DNA of 64,000 nucleotides from Pseudomonas cremoris (GTDB taxonomy: Bacteria; Pseudomonadota; Gammaproteobacteria; Pseudomonadales; Pseudomonadaceae): the NCBI RefSeq assembly GCF_014230465.1, contig NZ_JAAXCY010000019.1, positions 27,420-91,419 of the forward strand, written 5' to 3'. Under the pieces are notes generated by a model, which worked only from the letters and a program-made list of their open reading frames with translations, did not search any database and was not told where the DNA came from. Position numbers and translations under genes: made by a program. Of the stretch, positions 14,871-22,524 are shown piece by piece (position 1 is the first letter of the stretch; each line of letters begins with the position of its first letter).

Positions 14871-16634
14871 ATGACCATGACCGAACAGCTGAATGCATTG
14901 GGCTCTATCCTGGCTCAAGGCAGTTTGCACAGCTTGTTCCAACCGATCATCTGCCTGTCCGAACGGCGCATTCTCGGCTATGAAGCCCTAAGCCGTGGTC
15001 CGTCCAACAGCCCGCTGCACTCCCCCGTCGCCTTGTTCTCGGTGGCCGGCCAGGCGGGACGCCTCAGTGAACTGGAAATGGCCTGTCGCGAAAGCGCCTG
15101 CCGACGTTTCAGCGAGCAAAAGCTGCCGGGCAAGCTGTTCCTGAACGTCTCGCCGGAATCCCTGATGGAAACCGCCCATCAACCGGGGCGCACCCTGCAA
15201 TTGCTGCATGACTACGGCATTCCTCCAAGCCAGGTGGTGATCGAACTCACTGAACAAACCCCCACCGACGATTTCGACCTGCTGCAAACCGCACTGCACC
15301 ATTACCGCAACATGGGCTTCTCGATCGCCCTGGACGACTTGGGCGCCGGCTATTCCAGCCTGCGCTTGTGGTCAGAACTGCGGCCGGATTACGTGAAGAT
15401 CGACCGGCACTTTATCGACGGCATCCATCAGGACGCACTCAAGCGCGAGTTTGTCGGCTCGATCCTGCAAATCGCCAAGGCGTCACGCGCGCAAGTGATC
15501 GCCGAAGGTATCGAACTGCCCGAAGAGTTGGCCGTATTGACCGAAATGGGGGTGGACCTGGTCCAGGGCTATTTGCTCTGTCGTCCACAAGAACATCCGC
15601 CGCAGGAAGTGCGCCAGATGCTGCCCAAGCCCGACAGCGCCAACGTAGCGCTGAGTGATGAAGGCAGCGACCTGAGCGCCCTGCTCAACGAGCAACCGGC
15701 GATGGATCAGGACACCGCCACCGCCCAGGTGCTGGAGGCCTTCCGCCGCCAAGCCAACCTCAACTCCTTGGCGGTGCTGGATGGGCGCGGCCAGCCGGTA
15801 GGTATCGTGCACCGGCATTCGTTGTCGGATGCGCTGCTCAAGCCGTTTGCCACCGACCTGTTTGCACGCAAGCCCATCAGTCGCCTGATGAGCACCGACT
15901 TCCTGGCGGTGGAGCTGAGCCAGTCGCTGCAACAGGTCAGTCGGTTGCTCACCAGCCGGGCGCGGCAACGTATCGAAGAAGATTTCATCATCACCCTCAA
16001 CGGCGACTATCTGGGCCTGGGTCGGGTGATCGATGTGCTCAAGCTGATTACCGAGCTGAAAATCCAACAAGCCCGCTACGCCAACCCACTCACCCTGCTA
16101 CCGGGCAACGTGCCGATTCAGCAGTGCCTGACGCGGCTGTTGCAGCAACAACGGGAGTCGGTGATCTGCTACGTGGATATCGACAGCTTCAAGCCGTTTA
16201 ACGATATCTACGGCTATGGCCGTGGGGATGAGGTGTTGCTGTGCCTGGCACAGTGCCTGAACGACCGCGTAGACCCCAGCCGCGACTTTGTCGGGCATAT
16301 CGGCGGTGATGATTTCTTGCTGGTGTTGGGCCCGCAGGATTGGCGCAAGCGGCTCAACCAGTTACTGGACGACTTCCACACCCAATGCCGGCGTTTCTAT
16401 CGCGCCGAACACCTTGAGGCCGGCTGCTTCGTGGCATTGAACCGCCAGGGCGTGCGCCAGGAGTTCGCACTGCTGTCGCTGTCCATCGGCGTGGTGCATT
16501 TATATCCACAGGCCTGTGGACAACTCGATGCCAGCCAGTTGGCGGAATTGGCTTCACAAGCCAAGCACCATGCCAAGGACATGGCGGGCTACAGCATCCA
16601 TGTGATTGACAGTATGGATAGCCTGCCCGTTTAA
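14871..16634 (+). CDS. EAL-CBS-GGDEF protein, probable c-di-GMP phosphodiesterase
   Basis: This 587-residue cytoplasmic protein has an EAL domain (about residues 10-255), a paired CBS region (about 275-400) and a C-terminal GGDEF domain (about 415-580). The EAL catalytic set looks complete: YEALSRG, FLNVSP, IELTEQ, LDDLGAGYSS, DYVKIDR, IAEGIEL and QGYLL. The GGDEF motif reads GGDDF (near 478) and is preceded by HI instead of the usual R(Y/F), so cyclase activity is doubtful and the domain may be regulatory. The two CBS motifs could sense adenine nucleotides. ATG 14871 follows the prc terminator by 14 bp. It probably lowers c-di-GMP, affecting motility and biofilm. Confidence 0.88.
   Translation: MTMTEQLNALGSILAQGSLHSLFQPIICLSERRILGYEALSRGPSNSPLHSPVALFSVAGQAGRLSELEMACRESACRRFSEQKLPGKLFLNVSPESLMETAHQPGRTLQLLHDYGIPPSQVVIELTEQTPTDDFDLLQTALHHYRNMGFSIALDDLGAGYSSLRLWSELRPDYVKIDRHFIDGIHQDALKREFVGSILQIAKASRAQVIAEGIELPEELAVLTEMGVDLVQGYLLCRPQEHPPQEVRQMLPKPDSANVALSDEGSDLSALLNEQPAMDQDTATAQVLEAFRRQANLNSLAVLDGRGQPVGIVHRHSLSDALLKPFATDLFARKPISRLMSTDFLAVELSQSLQQVSRLLTSRARQRIEEDFIITLNGDYLGLGRVIDVLKLITELKIQQARYANPLTLLPGNVPIQQCLTRLLQQQRESVICYVDIDSFKPFNDIYGYGRGDEVLLCLAQCLNDRVDPSRDFVGHIGGDDFLLVLGPQDWRKRLNQLLDDFHTQCRRFYRAEHLEAGCFVALNRQGVRQEFALLSLSIGVVHLYPQACGQLDASQLAELASQAKHHAKDMAGYSIHVIDSMDSLPV
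16501..16523. other. Inverted pair of near-consensus DnaA boxes inside the EAL-GGDEF gene
   Basis: TATATCCACA-GGCC-TGTGGACAA contains two outward copies of a DnaA-type 9-mer, each one mismatch from TTWTNCACA. It lies in coding sequence (codons for YPQACGQ), so chance under GC-rich codon use is a fair explanation. It is listed because a perfect inverted pair occurs 1.4 kb away. Confidence 0.3.
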
Positions 16635-17002
16635 GCCTCGGCGGATTCCGGGTATTCGTACTCGAATACCCGCACTACCTCAGAGGCGTGCCAGGACGCC
16701 GCGGCCACGCCATCGGATGGCCCGCTGAAACGCCCCAGGCGTTCCACACACTCAAAAAAACCGGTACGCGGCAAGCGGCTGGCGCCCTGGCTGATCACCA
16801 GGGAGCTGCGCAACGGTTGCTCGGCCTTGGCGTCCAGCGCCGCCAGGTGTTCCAGGGCCGCAGCCAGGGTTTGCATGGCCGGCGTGGGAAACTGCAAGCG
16901 CTCCAATAACGCACGGTAAGTCAGCAGATGGCGCTGGCGACGCGCCTGGTCCAGTTCGTTGAGTAACCCATCCCAGTGTTGACGACTGATACGTAGGCTC
17001 AA
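16631..17002 (-). CDS. Conserved small protein coupled to an HTH regulator
   Basis: This 123-residue, mostly helical and arginine-rich soluble protein has no signal peptide or membrane segment. I do not recognise a characterised domain; a central LVISQGASRLPRTGFFE segment looks conserved in pseudomonads. Its start overlaps the stop of the HTH gene at 16999-17340 by 4 bp, so the two are translated together. Its end overlaps the convergent EAL-GGDEF stop by 4 bp. A toxin-antitoxin or regulator-partner arrangement is possible but unproven. Confidence 0.7.
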   Translation of the reverse strand: MSLRISRQHWDGLLNELDQARRQRHLLTYRALLERLQFPTPAMQTLAAALEHLAALDAKAEQPLRSSLVISQGASRLPRTGFFECVERLGRFSGPSDGVAAASWHASEVVRVFEYEYPESAEA

Positions 17003-17340
17003 GATTCATCCCTCCAACCTGCAACGCCCAATTCCCAGGCCAGGCTGCGGCGGATCGCGGCATCCGGCTGGCGTTCACCACTTTCAATCAAACCAAGGTA
17101 CGAGGGGCTGATGCCCACCGTACGGGCTAGGGTTTCAATCGCCAAGCCCTTGTCTTCGCGCAGGCCACGCAGCTCTGCAAGCGGGCGCAGATCCTGGGCG
17201 GGTGCAGCTTGGGCAGTTGCTGAAGAAGGAGGTGGAGTGGGTTGTTGCTGACCGGCAGCTTTTAGCAGCGCCTGGTACTGGTCCCATGGCAACACCGCGT
17301 ACTCGGGTTCGCCATTGCGTGAAATGATCTGAATATCCAT
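16999..17340 (-). CDS. XRE-type HTH regulator with Phd-like N terminus
   Basis: This 113-residue protein starts MDIQIISRNGEPEYAVLPWDQYQALL, a segment resembling antitoxins of the Phd/YefM group. A Pro/Ala-rich linker follows, then a Cro/CI helix-turn-helix (about residues 55-110, LREDKGLAIETLARTVGISPSYLGLIESG). It probably autoregulates through the two palindromes at 17364-17402. ATG 17340 follows a GGGG ribosome-binding site; a GTG at 17364 is a less likely start. It is coupled to the 123-residue partner gene. Confidence 0.8.
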   Translation of the reverse strand: MDIQIISRNGEPEYAVLPWDQYQALLKAAGQQQPTPPPSSATAQAAPAQDLRPLAELRGLREDKGLAIETLARTVGISPSYLGLIESGERQPDAAIRRSLAWELGVAGWRDES

Positions 17341-17363
17341 GACTGCCCCGTAGGATAACTGCA

Positions 17364-17402
17364 CTTACTGAGTAAGCTCTTTCCTTAGGAGTGTAATCCT
17401 AA
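17364..17402 (-). promoter_or_regulatory. Two palindromes upstream of the HTH gene (candidate operators)
   Basis: CTTACT-G-AGTAAG (17364-17376) and TTAGGA-GTGTAA-TCCTAA (17385-17402) are both perfect inverted repeats. They lie 24-62 bp upstream of the HTH start codon, the expected location for autoregulation by an XRE protein. Binding is inferred from position only. Confidence 0.5.
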
Positions 17403-17433
17403 CAGCCACAAAGGTCGCAGGGGGATATCCGCA

Positions 17434-17892
17434 TCATGCATTTTTTTGCGGGTTTTCCTTGGCTAACAATGCGGGTGTGGCAGGCAAGCGTTCGACTACG
17501 GCGAGCTTTTCCGGGCGCTGCGCCTCGCGCCAGGTGCGAAAGGCGCTCAGTTCTCCATCCAGGGTCTTCATGACCCATGCCAGTACGGCGATGTCATCGA
17601 GCATGCCGAACATGGGGATAAAGTCTGGGATCGCATCAATCGGGCTGAGGAAATACATCAACCCCGCCACTACCGAGATCAGCGCCTTGGGACTGATAGC
17701 CCGGTACTCACCGCGCCAGTAGGCCAGGCACAGGGCCTGTAACAGTTTGAGATCGTCCTTGAGCTTGCCCAGCCGGCTACCCTGGTTCGAGCTCTTGGCG
17801 GCGACGGCAAACAGCAGGGTTGGCAAACGGCCACGGCCAAGCAAGCGTGCGGCCATGGGCAGGAAACGGGTGAAATTGAAGGGTGGTTTCAT
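17434..17892 (-). CDS. YkvA/DUF1232 family membrane protein
   Basis: This 152-residue protein contains the DUF1232 signature YFLSPIDAIPDFIPMFGMLDDIAVLAWVM (split across residues 78-107) and weak hydrophobic segments, suggesting association with the inner membrane. Family function is unknown. A palindromic DnaA-box pair lies 31-55 bp upstream of its start, so its transcription could respond to DnaA. It is transcribed alone on the minus strand. Confidence 0.85.
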   Translation of the reverse strand: MKPPFNFTRFLPMAARLLGRGRLPTLLFAVAAKSSNQGSRLGKLKDDLKLLQALCLAYWRGEYRAISPKALISVVAGLMYFLSPIDAIPDFIPMFGMLDDIAVLAWVMKTLDGELSAFRTWREAQRPEKLAVVERLPATPALLAKENPQKNA

Positions 17893-17922
17893 TCGTCACT
17901 CCAGTTCCAGGCGGTCGAAAAT

Positions 17923-17947
17923 GTTATCCACACAAATTGTGGATAAC
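17923..17947. promoter_or_regulatory. Inverted pair of perfect DnaA boxes
   Basis: GTTATCCACA-CAAAT-TGTGGATAAC has 10-bp arms and a 5-bp spacer, and each arm contains the exact consensus TTATCCACA. It stands between the YkvA-like gene and a 440-bp intergenic region. No dnaA, dnaN, gidA or AT-rich unwinding region is nearby, so it is not oriC. A DnaA-regulated promoter or titration site is more likely. Confidence 0.6.
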
Positions 17948-18130
17948 CTTGTGAACAGAGCCCCTTTTGCAGGCTGAAAGCCACGGTTTACAAGGCCTGC
18001 AGTTAGATCGGGCGTTTTTTGCGCACATAAAAAAAACCCAAGATTTCATTGACTTGGCGTTGATGTGCGGCTACCCGTACTCGAGTGTTATATCAGACTG
18101 TTACCCGCCACGGACGTTCGGTTGGATTCA

Positions 18131-18264
18131 TGTAGTGAGCGGGCTTGCCCCGCGCTGGGGGGCGAAGCCGCCCTAAATCCAGGCACCTCGGTCGTTCTAA
18201 GACACTGAGGCGGTCTTATTGGGGCGGCTTCGCCCCCCAGCGCGGGGCAAGCCCGCTCACTACA
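18131..18264. repeat. Long inverted REP-like element
   Basis: Arms tgtagtgagcgggcttgccc...ggcgaagccgccc and their reverse complement enclose about 45 bp, giving a long hairpin between 17.9 kb and the FKBP gene. The core agcgggcttg is shared with the other REPs here but the flanks (tgtagtgagc, ccccgcgc) define a second subfamily, seen again as a single copy at 49395. The rest of this 440-bp gap holds the DnaA pair and an A-rich stretch at 18028-18038 with no clear gene. Confidence 0.88.
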
Positions 18265-18288
18265 ACACCCGTCAGGGCTGCACAAACA

Positions 18289-18316
18289 ACAACGCCCCGT
18301 CGAGACGGGGCGTTGT
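18289..18316 (-). terminator. Terminator of the FKBP gene
   Basis: On the minus strand ACAACGCCCCGT, a CTCG loop and ACGGGGCGTTGT form a perfect stem 16 bp after the FKBP stop. The following TTGTTTG is T-rich, not a pure T-run, so termination may be partial. Confidence 0.75.
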
Positions 18317-18331
18317 GTGTTCAGGCGCCGA

Positions 18332-19072
18332 TTACTTCTTGGCGGCTGGTGCTGCAGGTGCGTCAGGGGCTTCAGCCTTGGCTGGGTCCTTGATGGCCAG
18401 CAGTTCCAGGTCGAATACCAGCACGGAGTTGGCTGGAATCGCCGGGCTCGGGCTCTGAGCGCCGTAGGCCAGGTCGGAAGGAATGTACAGCTCGACCTTC
18501 TCGCCGACGTGCATCAGTTGCAGGCCTTCGACCCAACCTGGGATCACACCGCTGACCGGCAGGTCAATCGGGCTACCGCGATCCACGGAGCTGTCAAAGG
18601 TAGTGCCGTTGGTGAGCTTGCCGGTGTAGTGAACAGTCACGACATCAGTCGGCTTAGGCTGTGCGCCGTCGGCTTTCTTGACGATCTTGTACTGCAGGCC
18701 GGAAGCGGTGGTGACGACGCCGTCTTTCTTGGCGTTGTCTTCGAGGAATTTCTTGCCGGCGGCTGCCGACTCTTCGCTCATTTTGGTCATGCGTTCTTCA
18801 GCACGTTTCTGCAGTGCTGCAAACGCTTCAACCAATTCGTCGTCTTTGAGCTTCTGCTCTTTTTTGCCGACGGCATCTTCGATGCCTTGGGCTACTGCTT
18901 TGGAATCCAGGTCATCCATGCCTTCTTGGGCAAGGCTCTTGCCCATGTTCAGGCCGATGCCGTAGGAAGCCTTCTGCGCCGGGGTTTTCAGCTCTACGCT
19001 GGTCTGCGAATCACAACCCGCAAGTACCAGGCTAACCAGGGCCACCGCCGCCGCCAACCGATGCTGTTTCAT
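18332..19072 (-). CDS. FKBP-type peptidyl-prolyl isomerase lipoprotein
   Basis: This 246-residue Mip/FkpA-like isomerase helps fold envelope proteins. It starts MKQHRLAAAVALVSLVLAGCDS, a lipoprotein signal with lipobox LAGC. An N-terminal helical dimerisation domain (to about residue 115) precedes the FKBP domain (about 125-230, VVTVHYTGKLTNGTTFDSS and LAYGAQSPSPAIPANSVLVF). An Ala/Pro-rich tail ends the protein. ATG 19072 is chosen because AAGGAA precedes it and the lipobox then sits correctly; a further upstream in-frame start would bury the signal peptide. Confidence 0.93.
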   Translation of the reverse strand: MKQHRLAAAVALVSLVLAGCDSQTSVELKTPAQKASYGIGLNMGKSLAQEGMDDLDSKAVAQGIEDAVGKKEQKLKDDELVEAFAALQKRAEERMTKMSEESAAAGKKFLEDNAKKDGVVTTASGLQYKIVKKADGAQPKPTDVVTVHYTGKLTNGTTFDSSVDRGSPIDLPVSGVIPGWVEGLQLMHVGEKVELYIPSDLAYGAQSPSPAIPANSVLVFDLELLAIKDPAKAEAPDAPAAPAAKK

Positions 19073-19319
19073 GCTATTTCCTTGTTCATGCGCCAAAAGG
19101 GCAATCGAATAAAGTCGCGAGCTTATCAGGCGGCCACGACCAATGGCTACCGGCATCTGAGCAGGAGTTTTCCGATAAGTTCACGTGTTTAAAAGCATTT
19201 TCATTCATGATGAGGGCCCGCGACGGATCGCGGGACAACCCCTGACAGCGCTCATGGCCACTTGCCGCACCTGTGGCGTGGTGGCATAACAGCGCTACAA
19301 CTCGACAAGGATAGTTATC

Positions 19320-21131
19320 TTGCGCATTTTTTCCCGTGTTTTATTCCTGATATTCACGCTGCTGGGCATCGCCCTGGCCGTGGTGATCTATTACACCCTC
19401 AACCCCAAGCTGCCGGACTACGTGCCCGTGGAGCAGGTGCACTACCAGGACCAATGGAGTGCCGCAGACCGCCAGACCTACTACTTCACGCCCCAGGGCA
19501 CTCAGGTAAAAGGCCTGCACTACGACTGGTTCACCGCCCTGGAACTGCCGTTTTCCGAGCAGCGCTTTGCCACTCCGCAATACCTGGCGCGCTTCGGTTT
19601 CCTGGTGGACCCCAAGCAAGTCCCCACGACTCAAAACCCCGGCAACCTGCCTGTGGGTTTCGCCCGGCATAAGAATGCCGGCAGCAATGCCGAGTACCTG
19701 GATATCACCTGCGCCGCCTGCCACACCGGCGAGTTGCATTTCAAAGGCCAAGCCCTGCGTATCGACGGCGGTTCGGCCCAGCATCTGCTGCCATCCAGCG
19801 TTCCTACCTTGCGCGGCGGAAGTTTCGGCCAAGCTTTGGTTGCCAGCCTTGCAGCGACTTATTACAACCCGTGGAAGTTCGACCGCTTCGCCCACGCGGT
19901 GCTTGGGCACGACTACGACGATCACAACAAGCAGCAACTGCGCGAGGACTTCAAGCGGTCGCTCAACCAGTTCCTCAAAGTCGCCTGGAACGACACCCAC
20001 CGTGGCCTCTACCCCACCGAAGAAGGCCCCGGTCGCACCGACGCATTCGGCCGCATCGCCAATGCCAGCTTTGGCGATGCGATTTCGCCGGACAACTATC
20101 GCGTCGCCAATGCCCCAGTGGACTACCCACACCTGTGGGACATCTGGACCTTCGACTGGGTGCAATGGAACGGCTCGGCCCAGCAGCCCATGGCCCGCAA
20201 CATCGGCGAAGCCCTCGGCGTCGGCGCAACCCTGACCTTCTTCGACAACGCCGGCCAGCCGCTGCAGGGCGACGCGCGCTACCCTTCCAGCGTGCGAGTG
20301 CGTGACCTCAACCTGATCGAAGAAACCCTGCAACGCCTCAAGCCGCCCACCTGGCCAGAAGACCTGTTCGGCGCCATCGACAAGCCCCTTGCCGCCCAAG
20401 GCCGTGCGCTGTTCACTGAAAACTGCGCCGGTTGCCATGTGCCCAGCGTCACGCAGGAAAACGGCCGCCCGATGCAGCAGCTGAAAATGCTGCCGGTGGA
20501 CTACATTGGCACCGACCCCGGCACCGCCAGCAACATCGCCGACCAACGCTACGACCTCAGCGCCCTGCAATGGGACCCGGCGGAATTGGCCAAGCTCAAT
20601 GTCGACCTCCACCCGACACCGACCGAGCCCCTGGACCTGAAGAAAATGTCGGTGGCCAAGGGCCTCGCCTACGTCACCGCCTTTGTCGAAGAGCACGCCT
20701 ACCGCGCCGCGGGTGTAACGCCGAGCGAACGCCCAAGCCTGGACGGCTTCGGCCTGCCCATCGGCGTGCGCGAACTGCGCGCCTACAAGGCCCGGCCATT
20801 GGCCGGCGTATGGGCTACCCCGCCGTTCCTGCATAACGGTTCGGTGCCGACGATCTACCAGTTGCTCTCGCCCCAGGACGAGCGCAGCACCACCTTCTAT
20901 AAAGGCACCTTCGCCTACGACCCGCGCCACTTGGGGTTTGAAACCGGCGCGTTCAAGAATGCCTTCCTGTTCGATACCAAGATCACCGGCAACCACAACA
21001 GCGGTCACGAATTCCGTGCTGGCAAGCAGGGCAACGGCGTGATCGGCCGTGGCTTGCTGCCGCAGGAGCGCTGGGCGCTGCTGGAATACCTCAAAGTGCT
21101 GGGCGGCCCGCTGGAGCAACAACTGCCATGA
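19320..21131 (+). CDS. Di-heme c-type cytochrome (cytochrome c peroxidase / RoxA-like)
   Basis: This 603-residue protein has a TTG start at 19320, an N-terminal membrane anchor (VLFLIFTLLGIALAVVIYY) and two heme c sites, CAACH (near residue 138) and CAGCH (near residue 370). The long spacing between hemes and the FLHNGSVPTIYQLL segment are typical of the large di-heme peroxidase/RoxA group, not of classical CcpA of about 340 residues. It should sit in the periplasm attached to the inner membrane and carry out peroxidase or oxygenase chemistry. Its stop overlaps the ATG of the SrpA-like heme protein, implying a joint function. Confidence 0.85.
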   Translation: MRIFSRVLFLIFTLLGIALAVVIYYTLNPKLPDYVPVEQVHYQDQWSAADRQTYYFTPQGTQVKGLHYDWFTALELPFSEQRFATPQYLARFGFLVDPKQVPTTQNPGNLPVGFARHKNAGSNAEYLDITCAACHTGELHFKGQALRIDGGSAQHLLPSSVPTLRGGSFGQALVASLAATYYNPWKFDRFAHAVLGHDYDDHNKQQLREDFKRSLNQFLKVAWNDTHRGLYPTEEGPGRTDAFGRIANASFGDAISPDNYRVANAPVDYPHLWDIWTFDWVQWNGSAQQPMARNIGEALGVGATLTFFDNAGQPLQGDARYPSSVRVRDLNLIEETLQRLKPPTWPEDLFGAIDKPLAAQGRALFTENCAGCHVPSVTQENGRPMQQLKMLPVDYIGTDPGTASNIADQRYDLSALQWDPAELAKLNVDLHPTPTEPLDLKKMSVAKGLAYVTAFVEEHAYRAAGVTPSERPSLDGFGLPIGVRELRAYKARPLAGVWATPPFLHNGSVPTIYQLLSPQDERSTTFYKGTFAYDPRHLGFETGAFKNAFLFDTKITGNHNSGHEFRAGKQGNGVIGRGLLPQERWALLEYLKVLGGPLEQQLP

Positions 21132-22294
21132 TGATTCGATCCCCCTACGACCGACCTTCCCTGCTCGCCCGCCTGTGGCTGCGCATCGGTGCATTTCTCG
21201 GCAAGACCCTGCTGTGGCTGCTGGGCCTTGGTCTGCTCGGCTGGCTGGGCGCCACTGCCTGGTACGCCTGGCAGCACAGCGGCCCGGTGTCGCCCAATGA
21301 ACAGGTTCCGCCCGGTGAAGCGGCGATGACCCAGGGCATCATCCAGACGGCGGTGCGCATCGTTGATCAGCATCGCGAAGGCACGCGCTACCTGCGCGAT
21401 GCTCACGCCAAGGCTCATGGTTGTGTGAAAGCTGAAGTCAGCGTGCTCACCGGTCTAGACCCCGCATTGCGCCAGGGCGTATTCGCCGAACCGGGCAAGA
21501 CCTGGCAGGCAATGATGCGGCTGTCCAACGGCAACGCCTACCCACAGTTCGACAGCATCCGCGATGCCCGAGGCATGGCGATCAAGCTACTGGACGTACC
21601 GGGCAAGCAGTTGCTGGCCGATCAGCAAACGCGCTCAGAGCAGGACTTCGTGATGTTCAGTCACCCGAACTTCTTCGTCAGCGATGTGGCCGAATATGCG
21701 CAGAACATCGGCGCTCAGGCAGATGGCAAAAAAGTGCTGGCGTTCTTCCCCAAGGTCGACCCACGCAGTTGGCAAGTGCGTCACTTGTTTATCGCCCTGG
21801 CAACCTTGGCACCCGCCCCGGCCAGTCCGACACAGACCACGTACTTCTCCGTATCGCCCTACAAGTTCGGTGCGGCCAACGCCAAATTCCGTGTCGCCCC
21901 AGACCCACAAAGCTGCCCGGAATACGCGCTGCCCAAACAGAACCAAGACCTGCCGAATTTCCTGCGCAGCGCCTTGAATCAACAGCTGTCCACCGACCGC
22001 GTAGCAGCGTGTTTCGTGTTGCAGATCCAGCGGCAAAACCCGCAGAAGTTCATGCCGATCGAGGACACCAGCATTGAATGGAAGGAAAGCGATGCGCCGT
22101 ATGAAACGGTGGCCAAGATAAAAATCCCGGCCCAGGACTTCGATACTCCAGAACAAAACCTGGCGTGCGATAACCAGTCGTTCAACCCGTGGTTCGGCGT
22201 CGCAGAGCACCGCCCTATCGGCGGTATCAACCGCTTGCGCAAGGCGGTGTACGAAGCGGTCAGCGATTACCGCCACAGCCGCAACGCGCCGTAA
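21128..22294 (+). CDS. SrpA-like catalase-family heme protein with membrane anchor
   Basis: This 388-residue member of the catalase-related SrpA family has an N-terminal membrane helix (about residues 25-45, LLWLLGLGLLGWLGATAWYAW). The heme-domain pieces are AKAHGCVKAEVSV (distal His), DARGMAIKLLDV, SHPNFFVSD and HRPIGGINRLRKAVYEAVSDYRH. It is shorter than true catalases. It is translationally coupled to the di-heme cytochrome and is likely also periplasmic. The pair may act on organic peroxides or lipids; the substrate is not evident. Confidence 0.83.
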   Translation: MMIRSPYDRPSLLARLWLRIGAFLGKTLLWLLGLGLLGWLGATAWYAWQHSGPVSPNEQVPPGEAAMTQGIIQTAVRIVDQHREGTRYLRDAHAKAHGCVKAEVSVLTGLDPALRQGVFAEPGKTWQAMMRLSNGNAYPQFDSIRDARGMAIKLLDVPGKQLLADQQTRSEQDFVMFSHPNFFVSDVAEYAQNIGAQADGKKVLAFFPKVDPRSWQVRHLFIALATLAPAPASPTQTTYFSVSPYKFGAANAKFRVAPDPQSCPEYALPKQNQDLPNFLRSALNQQLSTDRVAACFVLQIQRQNPQKFMPIEDTSIEWKESDAPYETVAKIKIPAQDFDTPEQNLACDNQSFNPWFGVAEHRPIGGINRLRKAVYEAVSDYRHSRNAP

Positions 22295-22404
22295 AGAGTG
22301 CGTAACAATGGGCCCGGCGCCGTAAGGTTTGCGTCGGGTCTATTGAGCCGTTTTCATACTGCCTCTACCGTGAATTCCTACCCCACAACCTGTAGGAAAT
22401 CACC

Positions 22405-22521
22405 GTGGAAAGCTCAACCCTCGGCATGCTCGTACTGACCATCATCGCCGTATTCGGCACTGCGTCTTTTTGCTTCGAGCACTTGGCAACGCGCCAGACA
22501 CGCAAGAAAAAAACCAAGTAG
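22405..22521 (+). CDS. 38-residue single-span membrane protein
   Basis: A GTG start preceded by AGGAAA opens a 38-codon frame encoding VESSTLGMLVLTIIAVFGTA and a short tail rich in Arg/Lys (RQTRKKKTK). The protein is a hydrophobic helix plus positive tail, so it should insert in the inner membrane with the tail in the cytoplasm. It lies 110 bp after the SrpA-like gene and is convergent with the MFS gene, 3 bp away. Such tiny proteins are often skipped by gene finders. Confidence 0.6.
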   Translation: MESSTLGMLVLTIIAVFGTASFCFEHLATRQTRKKKTK

Positions 22522-22524
22522 CCG

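Noticed and set aside
12590..14878. 762-codon open frame on the minus strand opposite prc
   Set aside because: It mirrors the real Prc gene, which has catalytic motifs, a signal peptide and a terminator. Long antisense frames are common in GC-rich Pseudomonas DNA.
17893..18130. Replication origin near the DnaA-box pair
   Set aside because: There is only one perfect box pair, no AT-rich 13-mers and no dnaA, dnaN, rpmH or gidA genes.
19341..21194. 617-codon minus-strand frame opposite the di-heme cytochrome gene
   Set aside because: The plus-strand protein has two heme motifs and coupled neighbours; the antisense product shows only shadow composition.
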